DNA of 19,322 bases, from NCBI GenBank assembly GCA_934149245.1, contig CAKPER010000022.1, forward strand, positions 1-19,322. The letters run 5' to 3'. Under the pieces are notes generated by a model. It ran no database searches. It saw only the letters and a program-made list of their open reading frames with translations, and was not told where the DNA came from. This DNA comes from an uncultured Bacilli bacterium (GTDB lineage: Bacteria; Bacillota_I; Bacilli_A; RF39; UBA660). Positions 6,164 to 14,029 of this stretch are shown in pieces; within the stretch, counting starts at the first letter, position 1, and each line of letters opens with the position of its first letter. A program made the translations under genes and the position numbers.

Positions 6164-8431
6164 ATGTTAATAAAAAAAATTAAAAATATATTTAAAGGTA
6201 AAAAAGGTTTTACTTTAGTAGAATTATTGGCGGTAATAGTAGTTATTACTTTGATTTCTAGTGTAGGTATTATTACTTATTTGAAAACTATTAATAATTC
6301 TAAAAGTAAAGCGACTTTGCTGGCTATAAATAATGTAAAGGAAGCAGCATATTTGTATAGTAAAGAAGGAACTGCTGAGATAGAATGGGTTAATTCTTAT
6401 GATAAAGATGGCAAAGAAAGTGGTAAATATGCTTGTGTAAGTGTGCAACAGCTTATTAACAAAGGATATTTTAAGGATAATTTCTTAGATAAAGAAATTT
6501 ATAAGAATATTAAAATAAATAAAAAGACATTTATAGAAGTTAGTATGGGAACTAATAATGATAACTTAAAAGTTGTAGTAAATAAGAGTAATGATACCGA
6601 AGATAAATGTATTGGTTCTGCTATTAATGGAAATCTTTTTCATTTGAAATTGGAAAATGATTCGAAAAGTTATACTGATACAATAAAATTGAATGTTTCA
6701 AAAAAAGATACGAATAAGGTTGTTGAAAAATATACTGTTTCTATAGATGGTGGTGTAGAAGAAGAATCAACTACTGGAAAGGTTATTTTTACAAATTTGA
6801 AAAATTCAACATCGCATGAGATAAAAGCTTGTATGATAGATCAATATAATAATTACTATTGTGATTACTTTGCCATTTCTACAAAAGATTTTATCAAGCC
6901 TGAATTTACTATTGATCCTGCTGGTTGGAGAAAAGAAAAAACAATTAATATAAAATATGATGATACAAATATTTGGGGGAAGAATGGAAGTCATTATTTT
7001 ACTAGTGAGGTAAATGGAACCATTAATAATGGAACTGTTTATAGGTGTAATGATGATTATTCAGTTTGTAGTTCAAATTCAGATGGGATAGTAGAATTTG
7101 GTAAAAATTATAAGTTAAATGGCAAGGAGGTTTCTTTTACGACTACTGATAATATAGAAAATAAAGTTTCTAAAAAATTAACAGCGATTATAACAGATCC
7201 TACAAATAATTCTGGTGAAAACTCTGGGACAGTAAATAAAATAGATAATATAGCACCAATTTGTAATGCTAGTAGTAGTAACAGCAGTTGGACTAATCAG
7301 GCTGTTACTATAAGTAGTACATGTGATGATGGCAATGGCAGTGGGTGCAAGAAAACAATATTTACTAAAAAAATTGATGAGGAGTTCGTTGGGAATGCCT
7401 CTATTGAAGTAATTGATAAGGCTGGTAATATTAGTACTTGTAAAGCACCTGTTATGATTGATAAAACTGCACCGACATGTACAGTTAGTAGTAGTAATAG
7501 TAAATGGACTAATCAAGATGTTACAGTAACTGGAACGTGTAGTGATAGTAAAAGTGATTGTAAAGCCAAAACAATTTCTGTAACAAAAAACAGTAATATT
7601 GATGATGATGTTTCACCTGGTACAGTTTATGATAATGCTGGTAATAAAACGCAATGTGGTACTACTAGAGTAAAAATTGATAAAACTCCACCTGTTGCTA
7701 AAATTGGTCATGATGATGATAATTATACATTGACGGATGAATCCACAGATAGTGGCGGTTCCAAAATAGTTAGTTCTAGTTGGAGTGGAAATGTTACTAA
7801 TATTAACAAAGGAAATGCAACTTCTAATGGTAATGGTGGTAAAGCAACCCTTAAGGTTAAAGATGGGGCTGGAAATTGGTCCAAACCAACTTCTATATCT
7901 GTTTACAAGTATTGTAGCAAAACTCATGTTAATCAATATAAGCCTGATAATGTTGATGATGTTAAAGTTGAAGCCTATTATTGGGGGGGAAAACAAGATT
8001 CTTGCAATGGCTCTGAACGAAAATATACTAATTTTAAAGAATATGGTTGTAGATGTGAGTTAGATGACCATAATAAAAAATCTTGTGGTTCTGGTAATCA
8101 ATGGGAATATACTAAAACAACTCATCCAAGCAAAACAGCAGTTATTAAATATGATTCAAATGATTCTTGTAATGGAAATTTAGTTAATAATATAAGAGGT
8201 GTTTGTACTAATGGAAAAATTACTAAAAAGAACAATACTTTATATTATCATGGCTTATGGTGGTTTTGGTGGGGAACTCAACCATCTGAAAATTCCAATG
8301 TTATAAAGGTTCCGGGTCCAGACTATCCTTGGACTATTAGTTCAGATCGTAAAAGTCATAAATATAGTGCAACTAATAGTTTGTATGATATTTGTGTAAA
8401 AGCATGTGGAATTAAATATGGCACAAATTGA
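6164..8431 (+). CDS. giant prepilin-like protein with Cys-rich Ig-like repeats (copy 2)
   Basis: A 755-residue paralogue of the preceding gene, 40 nt downstream and without its own clear promoter. It has a 15-residue basic leader and prepilin site GKKG/FTLVELL with Glu +5, an almost identical pilin domain to about residue 175, then more diverged Ig-like strands to about 360. Two Cys-rich repeats begin at about 364 and 436 (four Cys each), and a cysteine-free Ig-like unit at about 509 (PPVAKIGHDD). The last 180 residues are unrelated to copy 1: they are rich in Cys and aromatics, including GCRCELDD and the patch HGLWWFWWGT near residues 695-705. ATG 6164 is chosen because GAGGTGG at 6149-6155 precedes it properly; ATG 6146 overlaps that site. 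It is probably co-expressed with copy 1 as a second tip or minor pilin. Confidence 0.85.
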   Translation: MLIKKIKNIFKGKKGFTLVELLAVIVVITLISSVGIITYLKTINNSKSKATLLAINNVKEAAYLYSKEGTAEIEWVNSYDKDGKESGKYACVSVQQLINKGYFKDNFLDKEIYKNIKINKKTFIEVSMGTNNDNLKVVVNKSNDTEDKCIGSAINGNLFHLKLENDSKSYTDTIKLNVSKKDTNKVVEKYTVSIDGGVEEESTTGKVIFTNLKNSTSHEIKACMIDQYNNYYCDYFAISTKDFIKPEFTIDPAGWRKEKTINIKYDDTNIWGKNGSHYFTSEVNGTINNGTVYRCNDDYSVCSSNSDGIVEFGKNYKLNGKEVSFTTTDNIENKVSKKLTAIITDPTNNSGENSGTVNKIDNIAPICNASSSNSSWTNQAVTISSTCDDGNGSGCKKTIFTKKIDEEFVGNASIEVIDKAGNISTCKAPVMIDKTAPTCTVSSSNSKWTNQDVTVTGTCSDSKSDCKAKTISVTKNSNIDDDVSPGTVYDNAGNKTQCGTTRVKIDKTPPVAKIGHDDDNYTLTDESTDSGGSKIVSSSWSGNVTNINKGNATSNGNGGKATLKVKDGAGNWSKPTSISVYKYCSKTHVNQYKPDNVDDVKVEAYYWGGKQDSCNGSERKYTNFKEYGCRCELDDHNKKSCGSGNQWEYTKTTHPSKTAVIKYDSNDSCNGNLVNNIRGVCTNGKITKKNNTLYYHGLWWFWWGTQPSENSNVIKVPGPDYPWTISSDRKSHKYSATNSLYDICVKACGIKYGTN
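6200..6688 (+). repeat. 489-bp direct repeat, copy B (pilin-encoding)
   Basis: Second copy of the segment at 3829-4317, in the same orientation, with near-complete nucleotide identity and no indel. The distance between copies is about one gene length (2371 bp), as expected for a tandem gene duplication. Confidence 0.9.
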
Positions 8432-8459
8432 AATAAATTGTTTAAATTTATGAAAAATA

Positions 8460-8468
8460 TGATATAAT
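8460..8468 (+). promoter_or_regulatory. extended -10 promoter for aspS
   Basis: TGATATAAT at 8460-8468 is an extended -10 element. A TTGTTT lies at 8438-8443, giving a 19-nt spacer, so the -35 contact would be weak. The predicted start is near 8475, leaving a leader of about 90 nt that contains the hairpin at 8495-8547. Confidence 0.5.
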
Positions 8469-8494
8469 ATTTATGTCTTGTAGAAATATATATT

Positions 8495-8547
8495 AAAAAG
8501 AACACATTAAAGATTTATTAATTATAATCTTTATGTGTTTCTTTTAT
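8495..8547 (+). terminator. long hairpin in the aspS leader (terminator or attenuator)
   Basis: AAAGATT at 8509-8515 pairs with AATCTTT at 8526-8532, and outward ACACA pairs with TGTGT and AAAAG with CTTTT, with one-base bulges. It ends in a T-rich stretch. It lies after the putative aspS promoter and 18 nt before the coding region's upstream sites. It could therefore terminate the pilin operon, attenuate aspS, or both. No T-box core sequence is present. Confidence 0.55.
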
Positions 8548-8565
8548 AAGTTTAGGAGGAAGTAT

Positions 8566-10311
8566 ATGAAGAAAATAGATAATGCTAATCTTAATATAAA
8601 TAATGTTGGAGAAAAGTTAGAATTATATGGTTGGGTTGGTAGAAAAAGAGATTTAGGTGGACTTATTTTTATTGACCTAAGAGATAGAAGTGGTATTATA
8701 CAGCTTGTTATTAATCCAGATAATAAATATTATGAGCTAGCTAGTAGTCTTAAGAATGAATATGTTATAAGAGTTGTTGGAAATGTATCTAGGAGAGAAA
8801 AAGCTAATCCTAATATTAAAACTGGTGAGATTGAGGTTGAGGTATTAGAGTTAGAAGTTATAAATAGTGCAGATGAGTTACCTTTTACTATAAGTGATGA
8901 TATTAATGCATTAGAAGATACAAGACTTAAATATAGATATTTAGATCTTAGAAGACTTGATTTAAAGGAAAAAATTATTACACGTTCTAATATAATGAAA
9001 AGCGCTAGAGAGTATTTAGCAGATAGTGGATTTATTGAGATAGAAACACCAGTACTTTGTAAATCTACTCCAGAAGGAGCTCGTGATTATTTAGTACCTT
9101 CCCGTGTTAATAAAGGGCAGTTTTATGCTTTACCACAATCACCACAAATATTCAAACAATTATTAATGGTTGCTGATTTTGAAAAATATTATCAGATTGC
9201 TAAGTGTTTTAGAGATGAAGATTTAAGAGCTGATCGTCAGCCTGAGTTTACACAGATAGATGTTGAGGCTAGTTTTGTTAATGAAGATGATATTATGAAG
9301 ATTGGTGAAGAGTTAGTAGCACATATTTTTAAAAGTGTTAGGGGTATTGATATTAAATTACCTCTTATGAGAATGAAATATGATGATGCTATAGATAAAT
9401 ATGGTAGTGATAAACCAGATTTAAGATTTTCAATGCCAATTATAGATATTACAGATGTTTTTAGAGATACAGATATAGTGTTTTTAAAAAAAGTTATAGA
9501 TGAAGATGGAATTATAAATTGTTTAGTTGTTAAGGATAAGGCTAGTGATTATTCTAGGAAGATGATTGATAAATTAACAGATTATGTTAAAACTTATAAA
9601 GCTAGTGGTCTTGCTTATTTAAAATATAATGATGAATTAACAGGAAGTTTAAAAGGACTTAGTATAGAAGAGAGTAATGAATTAATTAGTAAGTTAGAGC
9701 TAGAGAATAATGATTTAGTATTAATTGTGTCTGGTAAGAAAGATATAGTTAAGACTAGTCTTGGAAGTTTAAGATGTAAATTAGGAAAAGAGCTTGGACT
9801 TATTAAGAATGATGAATATAAACTATTATGGGTTACTGATTTTCCAGTATTTGAATATAGTGAGTTAGAGGGAAGATTTTTAGCGTGTCATCACCCATTT
9901 ACAGCACCTAAAGATAGTGATGTAGATAAGCTTCTTACAGATAAAGCTAATTGTTATGCTAAAGCTTATGATATAGTTATTAATGGTTATGAAGCTGGTG
10001 GTGGTTCTATTAGAATTCATGATCAAGAAATTCAGAAGATAATGTTTGAAGCTTTAGGCTTTAGTGATGAAGAAGCATATAAAAGATTTGGTTTCTTTAT
10101 AGATGCCTTTAAATATGGTACACCACCTCATGGAGGTTTTGCTTTAGGTCTTGATAGACTTACAATGCTTCTTACTAATACAGATAATATTAGAGATGTT
10201 ATAGCATTTCCTAAGACAGCTAGTGCTTCTTGTTTGATGTCAGAAGCTCCTAATGTTGTAGATAAGAAGCAACTTGATGATTTAGGAATAGAACTTATAA
10301 GTAAAAAATAA
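8566..10311 (+). CDS. aspS: aspartyl-tRNA synthetase
   Basis: Class IIb synthetase of 581 residues, the usual bacterial length, charging tRNA-Asp (and tRNA-Asn if non-discriminating, which cannot be decided here). The N-terminal OB-fold anticodon domain covers about 1-105 (LELYGWVGRKRDLGGLIFID). The catalytic core has RLKYRYLDLRR, motif 1 around FIEIETPVL, motif 2 FRDEDLRADRQPEFTQID, and motif 3 in GGFALGLDRLTMLL (about 522-535). The bacterial GAD insertion domain lies at about 275-410. The start ATG 8566 has a strong AGGAGGA at 8554-8560. Upstream in-frame codons are inside the leader hairpin. hisS, often the neighbour in Firmicutes, is absent; the next gene is a small unknown and then murD. 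Confidence 0.96.
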   Translation: MKKIDNANLNINNVGEKLELYGWVGRKRDLGGLIFIDLRDRSGIIQLVINPDNKYYELASSLKNEYVIRVVGNVSRREKANPNIKTGEIEVEVLELEVINSADELPFTISDDINALEDTRLKYRYLDLRRLDLKEKIITRSNIMKSAREYLADSGFIEIETPVLCKSTPEGARDYLVPSRVNKGQFYALPQSPQIFKQLLMVADFEKYYQIAKCFRDEDLRADRQPEFTQIDVEASFVNEDDIMKIGEELVAHIFKSVRGIDIKLPLMRMKYDDAIDKYGSDKPDLRFSMPIIDITDVFRDTDIVFLKKVIDEDGIINCLVVKDKASDYSRKMIDKLTDYVKTYKASGLAYLKYNDELTGSLKGLSIEESNELISKLELENNDLVLIVSGKKDIVKTSLGSLRCKLGKELGLIKNDEYKLLWVTDFPVFEYSELEGRFLACHHPFTAPKDSDVDKLLTDKANCYAKAYDIVINGYEAGGGSIRIHDQEIQKIMFEALGFSDEEAYKRFGFFIDAFKYGTPPHGGFALGLDRLTMLLTNTDNIRDVIAFPKTASASCLMSEAPNVVDKKQLDDLGIELISKK

Positions 10312-10369
10312 TATTAATTACTAGACATATTTATTACTTTAGTAAATATAGTATAATGAGGTGATAATT

Positions 10370-10681
10370 ATGGCTAGAGAATTACCAAAGATGTATCAAA
10401 ATAAGATAAATAAGCCGATAAATAGTATTCAAAAGGTATATAGTAGTATAAATGAAAGTGAAGATAGACATACTAGCAATAGATATTCTTCTATTTCGAT
10501 TGATAAAAAGATTGATAATATATTTAATAGTGCTGATTATGTTTATAAGGCTGATGTTAAGATAGTTACAGATAATGATGAAGTTATGAGTAGAAGAATA
10601 GTTGCTAGAAATAAAAATAATTTAATTACAATAGATAATGAATTTATTCCTATTAGTAGTATTAGGGATATATATAAATGA
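10370..10681 (+). CDS. small conserved-looking protein between aspS and murD
   Basis: A 103-residue soluble protein, family not recognised. The first half is polar and probably flexible (ARELPKMYQNKINKPINS). The second half alternates strands: a VYKADVKIVTDND stretch, MSRRIVARNKNNLITID and EFIPISSIRDIYK. This resembles a small beta-barrel of the Sm/DUF2642-like kind, in which a final strand reads IPI-x-x-I; that is a guess from pattern only. ATG 10370 has GAGGTGA at 10358-10364 in front; the GTG at 10361 overlaps that site. It is spaced 58 nt after aspS and 20 nt before murD, so all three are probably one transcript. No signal peptide or membrane segment is present. Confidence 0.7.
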   Translation: MARELPKMYQNKINKPINSIQKVYSSINESEDRHTSNRYSSISIDKKIDNIFNSADYVYKADVKIVTDNDEVMSRRIVARNKNNLITIDNEFIPISSIRDIYK

Positions 10682-10701
10682 TATAGAAGAAGGTGTAGGA
10701 T

Positions 10702-12081
10702 GTGAATAAAGAATTAGAAGAATTTAATAATAGTTTAAAAGATAAAAAAGTTGCTGTAATAGGAGCTGGTGTTAGTAATCTACCTCTTTTTTCTTATCTT
10801 AATGAAGTGGGAGCATTAGTTACTTTGTTTGATAAAAAGAAATTAGAAGATTTATCTAGTAGTGTTAAAGATTGTATTTCAAAATATAAGATTAATTTGT
10901 CTTTAGGAGATAATTATTTAGGGAATTTAGTAGGATTTGATGTTATTTTTAGAAGTCCTAGTTGTCTTCCAACTAATCCTTATTTAGCTCGTGAGGTAGA
11001 GAGAGGAGCAGTTGTTACAACAGAGGTAGCTGAGGTTGTTAGATTAGCACCTTGTAAAGTTATTGGAGTTACTGGTAGCGATGGAAAGACGACAACAACA
11101 ACCTTAATAGCAAAGATGTTAGAAACACTTGGGTATAGAGTTTTTTTAGGTGGAAATATAGGTAAGCCAATATTTACAAGTATTAAAGATATGAAGAGTG
11201 ATGATATAGTTGTTTTGGAATTATCTAGTTTTCAACTTATGGATATGGAGGTCTCTCCTGATATTTCAGTTATTACTAATATAAGTCCTAATCATTTAGA
11301 TATACATGGTACTTATCAGGAATATATAGATGCTAAGAAAAATATTTTTAAGCATCAAAATAGTGCTGGGATTGTTGTATTAAATTATGATGATGAGTTA
11401 GTAAGAAGTTTTGATAAAGAGGCTAGGGGAGAGGTTAGGTATTTTTCTGGCAGGACTAATCTTGATGATAGTTATGTTTTAGAGGGAGAGTATATTAAAT
11501 ATAATGATGAGATTATAATAGATACTAAAGATTTAAAAATTAGAGGTAGACATAATTATATTAATATATGTACTGCTCTTAGTGCTATTCATGATTATGT
11601 AGATTTAGATAAAGTTTTACCTATGCTTAAGAGTTTTGGTGGAGTTAATCATAGGATAGAGTTTATTAGAGAGTTAGATGGTGTTAAATGGTATAATGAT
11701 TCTGCTAGTAGTACTCCTACTAGAACGATAGCAGGAATTAGAGCTTTTTCAGAGCCTATTGTTTTAATAGCAGGAGGTTCTTCAAAAAATATATCTTATG
11801 CACCATTAGCAAAGCCTATAATAGATAATGTTAGTAAGTTAATATTATTTGGGGCTACTAAGAATAAAATATATGATGCTGTTATGGAAGAGGTAAGAAG
11901 GAATAATAGTGATTTAAAAATTTATGTATTAGATACTCTAGAGGAAGTTGTTAGTGTTGCTAAGGAAATTAGTGTTCCTGGAGAAGTAGTGTTATTTTCA
12001 CCAGCATCAGCAAGTTTTGATATGTTTAAAAATGCTTATCAAAGAGGTGATTTATTTAAAGAAATGGTTAATAAATTGTAG
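10702..12081 (+). CDS. murD: UDP-N-acetylmuramoylalanine--D-glutamate ligase
   Basis: MurD, 459 residues (B. subtilis about 451), the cytoplasmic ATP-dependent ligase that adds D-Glu to UDP-MurNAc-L-Ala in peptidoglycan synthesis. The N-terminal Rossmann-like UDP domain starts KVAVIGAGVSNLPL. The central ATPase domain has the P-loop GVTGSDGKTTTTT (about 122-134), VVLELSSFQL and NISPNHLDIH. The C-terminal domain has RGRHNYIN and WYNDSASSTPTRTIAG. In that last motif the common DSKATN is replaced by DSASSTPTRT, the variant I associate with clostridial MurD. The start is GTG 10702 with AGGTG at 10691-10695; no ATG lies nearby in frame. Other mur or division genes are not adjacent, unlike the usual dcw cluster. 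Confidence 0.95.
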   Translation: MNKELEEFNNSLKDKKVAVIGAGVSNLPLFSYLNEVGALVTLFDKKKLEDLSSSVKDCISKYKINLSLGDNYLGNLVGFDVIFRSPSCLPTNPYLAREVERGAVVTTEVAEVVRLAPCKVIGVTGSDGKTTTTTLIAKMLETLGYRVFLGGNIGKPIFTSIKDMKSDDIVVLELSSFQLMDMEVSPDISVITNISPNHLDIHGTYQEYIDAKKNIFKHQNSAGIVVLNYDDELVRSFDKEARGEVRYFSGRTNLDDSYVLEGEYIKYNDEIIIDTKDLKIRGRHNYINICTALSAIHDYVDLDKVLPMLKSFGGVNHRIEFIRELDGVKWYNDSASSTPTRTIAGIRAFSEPIVLIAGGSSKNISYAPLAKPIIDNVSKLILFGATKNKIYDAVMEEVRRNNSDLKIYVLDTLEEVVSVAKEISVPGEVVLFSPASASFDMFKNAYQRGDLFKEMVNKL

Positions 12082-12105
12082 TTTACAAAAAACCAAAATT
12101 TTTAC

Positions 12106-12134
12106 TTGACAAAGTAAGTAAAATAGAGTACAAT
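12106..12134 (+). promoter_or_regulatory. strong sigma-A promoter for greA-tig
   Basis: Consensus TTGACA at 12106-12111, a 17-nt spacer, and TACAAT at 12129-12134. A 7-bp dyad TTTACTT (12101-12107) / AAGTAAA (12116-12122) overlaps the -35, a possible operator. Confidence 0.8.
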
Positions 12135-12160
12135 TTTGAAATAGTTGAGGAGGAGAATAC

Positions 12161-12637
12161 ATGTCAAAAGATGAAAAAGTTTATTTAACCGATGAAGGTT
12201 TTTTAGAATTAGAACAAGAATTAAATGAATTAAAGAATGTTAAACGTCCTGCTGTTATAAAGGCTTTAAAGGAAGCTAGAGCTTTGGGAGATTTGTCTGA
12301 AAATGCTGATTATGATGCTGCTAGAAATGAACAAGCTCAAGTTGAAGGTCGTATTTTAGAATTAGAAAAAATTATGGAAAATGTTGAAATAATTGAAAAA
12401 GGAAATACAGATACAGTAAGCCTTGGAATGACAGTTAAGGTTAATTATATAGATGATGATGACGATGAAATAGAAGAATATCGTATTGTTGGATCTAAAG
12501 AAGCTGATCCATCTAATAATAAGATTTCTAATGAGTCACCATTAGCACGTGCTATTATGAATGCTAGAGTTGGAGATATTTGCTCTGTTGAAAGCCCTAA
12601 TGGTACTTATGATGTAAAAATAGTTGAAATATTGTAG
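12161..12637 (+). CDS. greA: transcription elongation factor GreA
   Basis: GreA of 158 residues, the standard length. It enters the secondary channel of RNA polymerase and stimulates cleavage of backtracked RNA. The N-terminal coiled coil runs to about residue 75, with the conserved tip ALGDLSENADYDAARNEQ carrying the acidic residues that act at the active site. The C-terminal FKBP-like domain contains ISNESPLARAIMNARVGD and ends at the C-terminal strand. The ribosome binding site GAGGAGGAGA (12147-12156) is very strong. The gene is 8 nt upstream of tig, whose ribosome binding site overlaps the greA stop, so the two form an operon led by the promoter at 12106. An acidic insertion DDDDDEIEE near residue 102 is slightly unusual. 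Confidence 0.96.
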   Translation: MSKDEKVYLTDEGFLELEQELNELKNVKRPAVIKALKEARALGDLSENADYDAARNEQAQVEGRILELEKIMENVEIIEKGNTDTVSLGMTVKVNYIDDDDDEIEEYRIVGSKEADPSNNKISNESPLARAIMNARVGDICSVESPNGTYDVKIVEIL

Positions 12638-12645
12638 GAGGAATT

Positions 12646-13902
12646 ATGAAAAAAGAAGTAAAGTATTCTGTAGTTGGAGAAGAATGGAAGAATAAAAAGG
12701 ATGAGGCTTTTAAAAGTGTTAGTAAAAATGCTAAAGTAGATGGTTTTAGAAAAGGAAAAGTTCCTAGAAAAATATTTGAAAAGAATTTTCCTGGAAAAAT
12801 AGAGATGGAAGCTGCTAATAAAGCTGTTGATAGCAAGTATATGGAAGTTATTAGTAGTGATGAATACAAGTTAGCATTACAACCTGAAGTATCTATAACA
12901 AAGTTAGATGATGATGGTGTAGAGTTTACTTTTACATTAGTTTTACAACCTGAAGCTAAATTAGGAAAATATACAAACTTAAAAGCTAAGAAAAAAGCTG
13001 TTAAGGTTGGTAAAGATGAGATTCAAAGTAAGATTGATGAATTACTAAAGAATTATGCTGAACTAGTTGTAAAAGAAGATGGAGAAGTTGAAGTTGGTGA
13101 TGTTGCTGTTATCGATTTTGAAGGATTTAAAGATGGTGTAGCATTTGAAGGTGGAAAAGGAGAAAATTATTCTTTAGAAATTGGAAGTAATACTTTTATT
13201 CCAGGTTTTGAAGATAGCGTAAAAGGTATGAAATTAGGTGAGACTAAAGATATTAATTTAACTTTTCCTAAGGATTATGGTGTAGATGAACTTGATGGTG
13301 CTGAGGTAGTATTCAAGGTTACTGTTAAAGAGATAAAAAGAAAAGTTATGCCTGAATTAGATGAAGATTTCTTTGCTGACTTAGGTATGGAAGAAGTTAC
13401 TAATAAAGAAGAATTAGAAGCTAAAATAAAAGAAGAATTAAAAGATAACTATGAAAAAGAATATGAACGCGAATATGTTGATGAATTATTAAAAGAAGCT
13501 GTTTCTGATATGGAATGCGATATTGATGATAAGATAGTTTTAGCAGAAGCTAATGGAATGTATGAAGACTTTATAAAGAGTCTTGAAAGTCGTGGCTTAA
13601 ATGAAGAGATGTATTTAAGTTTTGCTAAGACTACAAAAGATGATATTTTAGAACATATGAAGGATGAAGCTTTAACAAGATTACAAAATACATATTTAAT
13701 CGATGCTATTATAAATAAAGAGAATATAGATATTACTGATGAAGAATCTAAGAAAGAACTTGCTTCTATGGCTAAAGAATATAACATGATGGAAGAAGAT
13801 TTACTTAATGCTATTGGTGGCGAAGAGATGTTTAAACATGAATTAAAGGTTAGAAAAGTAATAGATATTCTTAAATCTAAAGATAAAAAAGAAAGTAAGT
13901 AA
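12646..13902 (+). CDS. tig: trigger factor (ribosome-associated chaperone)
   Basis: Trigger factor, 418 residues (B. subtilis about 424), the first chaperone to meet nascent chains at the ribosome exit, with peptidyl-prolyl isomerase activity. The ribosome-binding signature GFRKGKVP is at residues 33-40. The FKBP-type PPIase domain spans about 150-240 and includes GDVAVIDFEGFKDG, IPGFEDSVKGMKLGE and FPKDYG. The remaining C-terminal half is the charged helical arm domain. The start ATG follows AGGAGG overlapping the greA stop. A strong terminator follows at 13912. In many Firmicutes tig lies beside clpX; here it is tied to greA instead. Confidence 0.96.
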   Translation: MKKEVKYSVVGEEWKNKKDEAFKSVSKNAKVDGFRKGKVPRKIFEKNFPGKIEMEAANKAVDSKYMEVISSDEYKLALQPEVSITKLDDDGVEFTFTLVLQPEAKLGKYTNLKAKKKAVKVGKDEIQSKIDELLKNYAELVVKEDGEVEVGDVAVIDFEGFKDGVAFEGGKGENYSLEIGSNTFIPGFEDSVKGMKLGETKDINLTFPKDYGVDELDGAEVVFKVTVKEIKRKVMPELDEDFFADLGMEEVTNKEELEAKIKEELKDNYEKEYEREYVDELLKEAVSDMECDIDDKIVLAEANGMYEDFIKSLESRGLNEEMYLSFAKTTKDDILEHMKDEALTRLQNTYLIDAIINKENIDITDEESKKELASMAKEYNMMEEDLLNAIGGEEMFKHELKVRKVIDILKSKDKKESK

Positions 13903-13911
13903 AATTAAGTT

Positions 13912-13951
13912 CTTCCTTGTGTATGCTAGTCATATACGAGGAAGTTTTTTT
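13912..13951 (+). terminator. strong terminator after tig
   Basis: A 14-bp stem (13912-13925 with 13931-13944, two wobble pairs) has a 5-nt loop and is followed by seven T. This is the clearest intrinsic terminator in the window. Confidence 0.92.
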
Positions 13952-13992
13952 GTAAACATGTAGGGAAAATAATAGTTAAAAAGCAATTACTT

Positions 13993-14001
13993 TGGTATAA
14001 T
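13993..14001 (+). promoter_or_regulatory. extended -10 promoter for mutS
   Basis: TGGTATAAT at 13993-14001 is a good extended -10 element about 29 nt before the mutS start. No convincing -35 box is present, which is typical of extended -10 promoters. Confidence 0.55.
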
Positions 14002-14029
14002 TATAGCTAGATGTAGGTGATGAAGTGTA

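Noticed and set aside
8475..8565. T-box riboswitch in front of aspS
   Set aside because: The leader is too short and lacks the conserved T-box sequence and stem I layout; only a simple hairpin is present.
10322..10357. TAGACA / TATAAT promoter before the small gene at 10370
   Set aside because: The spacer would be 24 nt and the start would fall on the ribosome binding site; co-transcription with aspS explains expression better.
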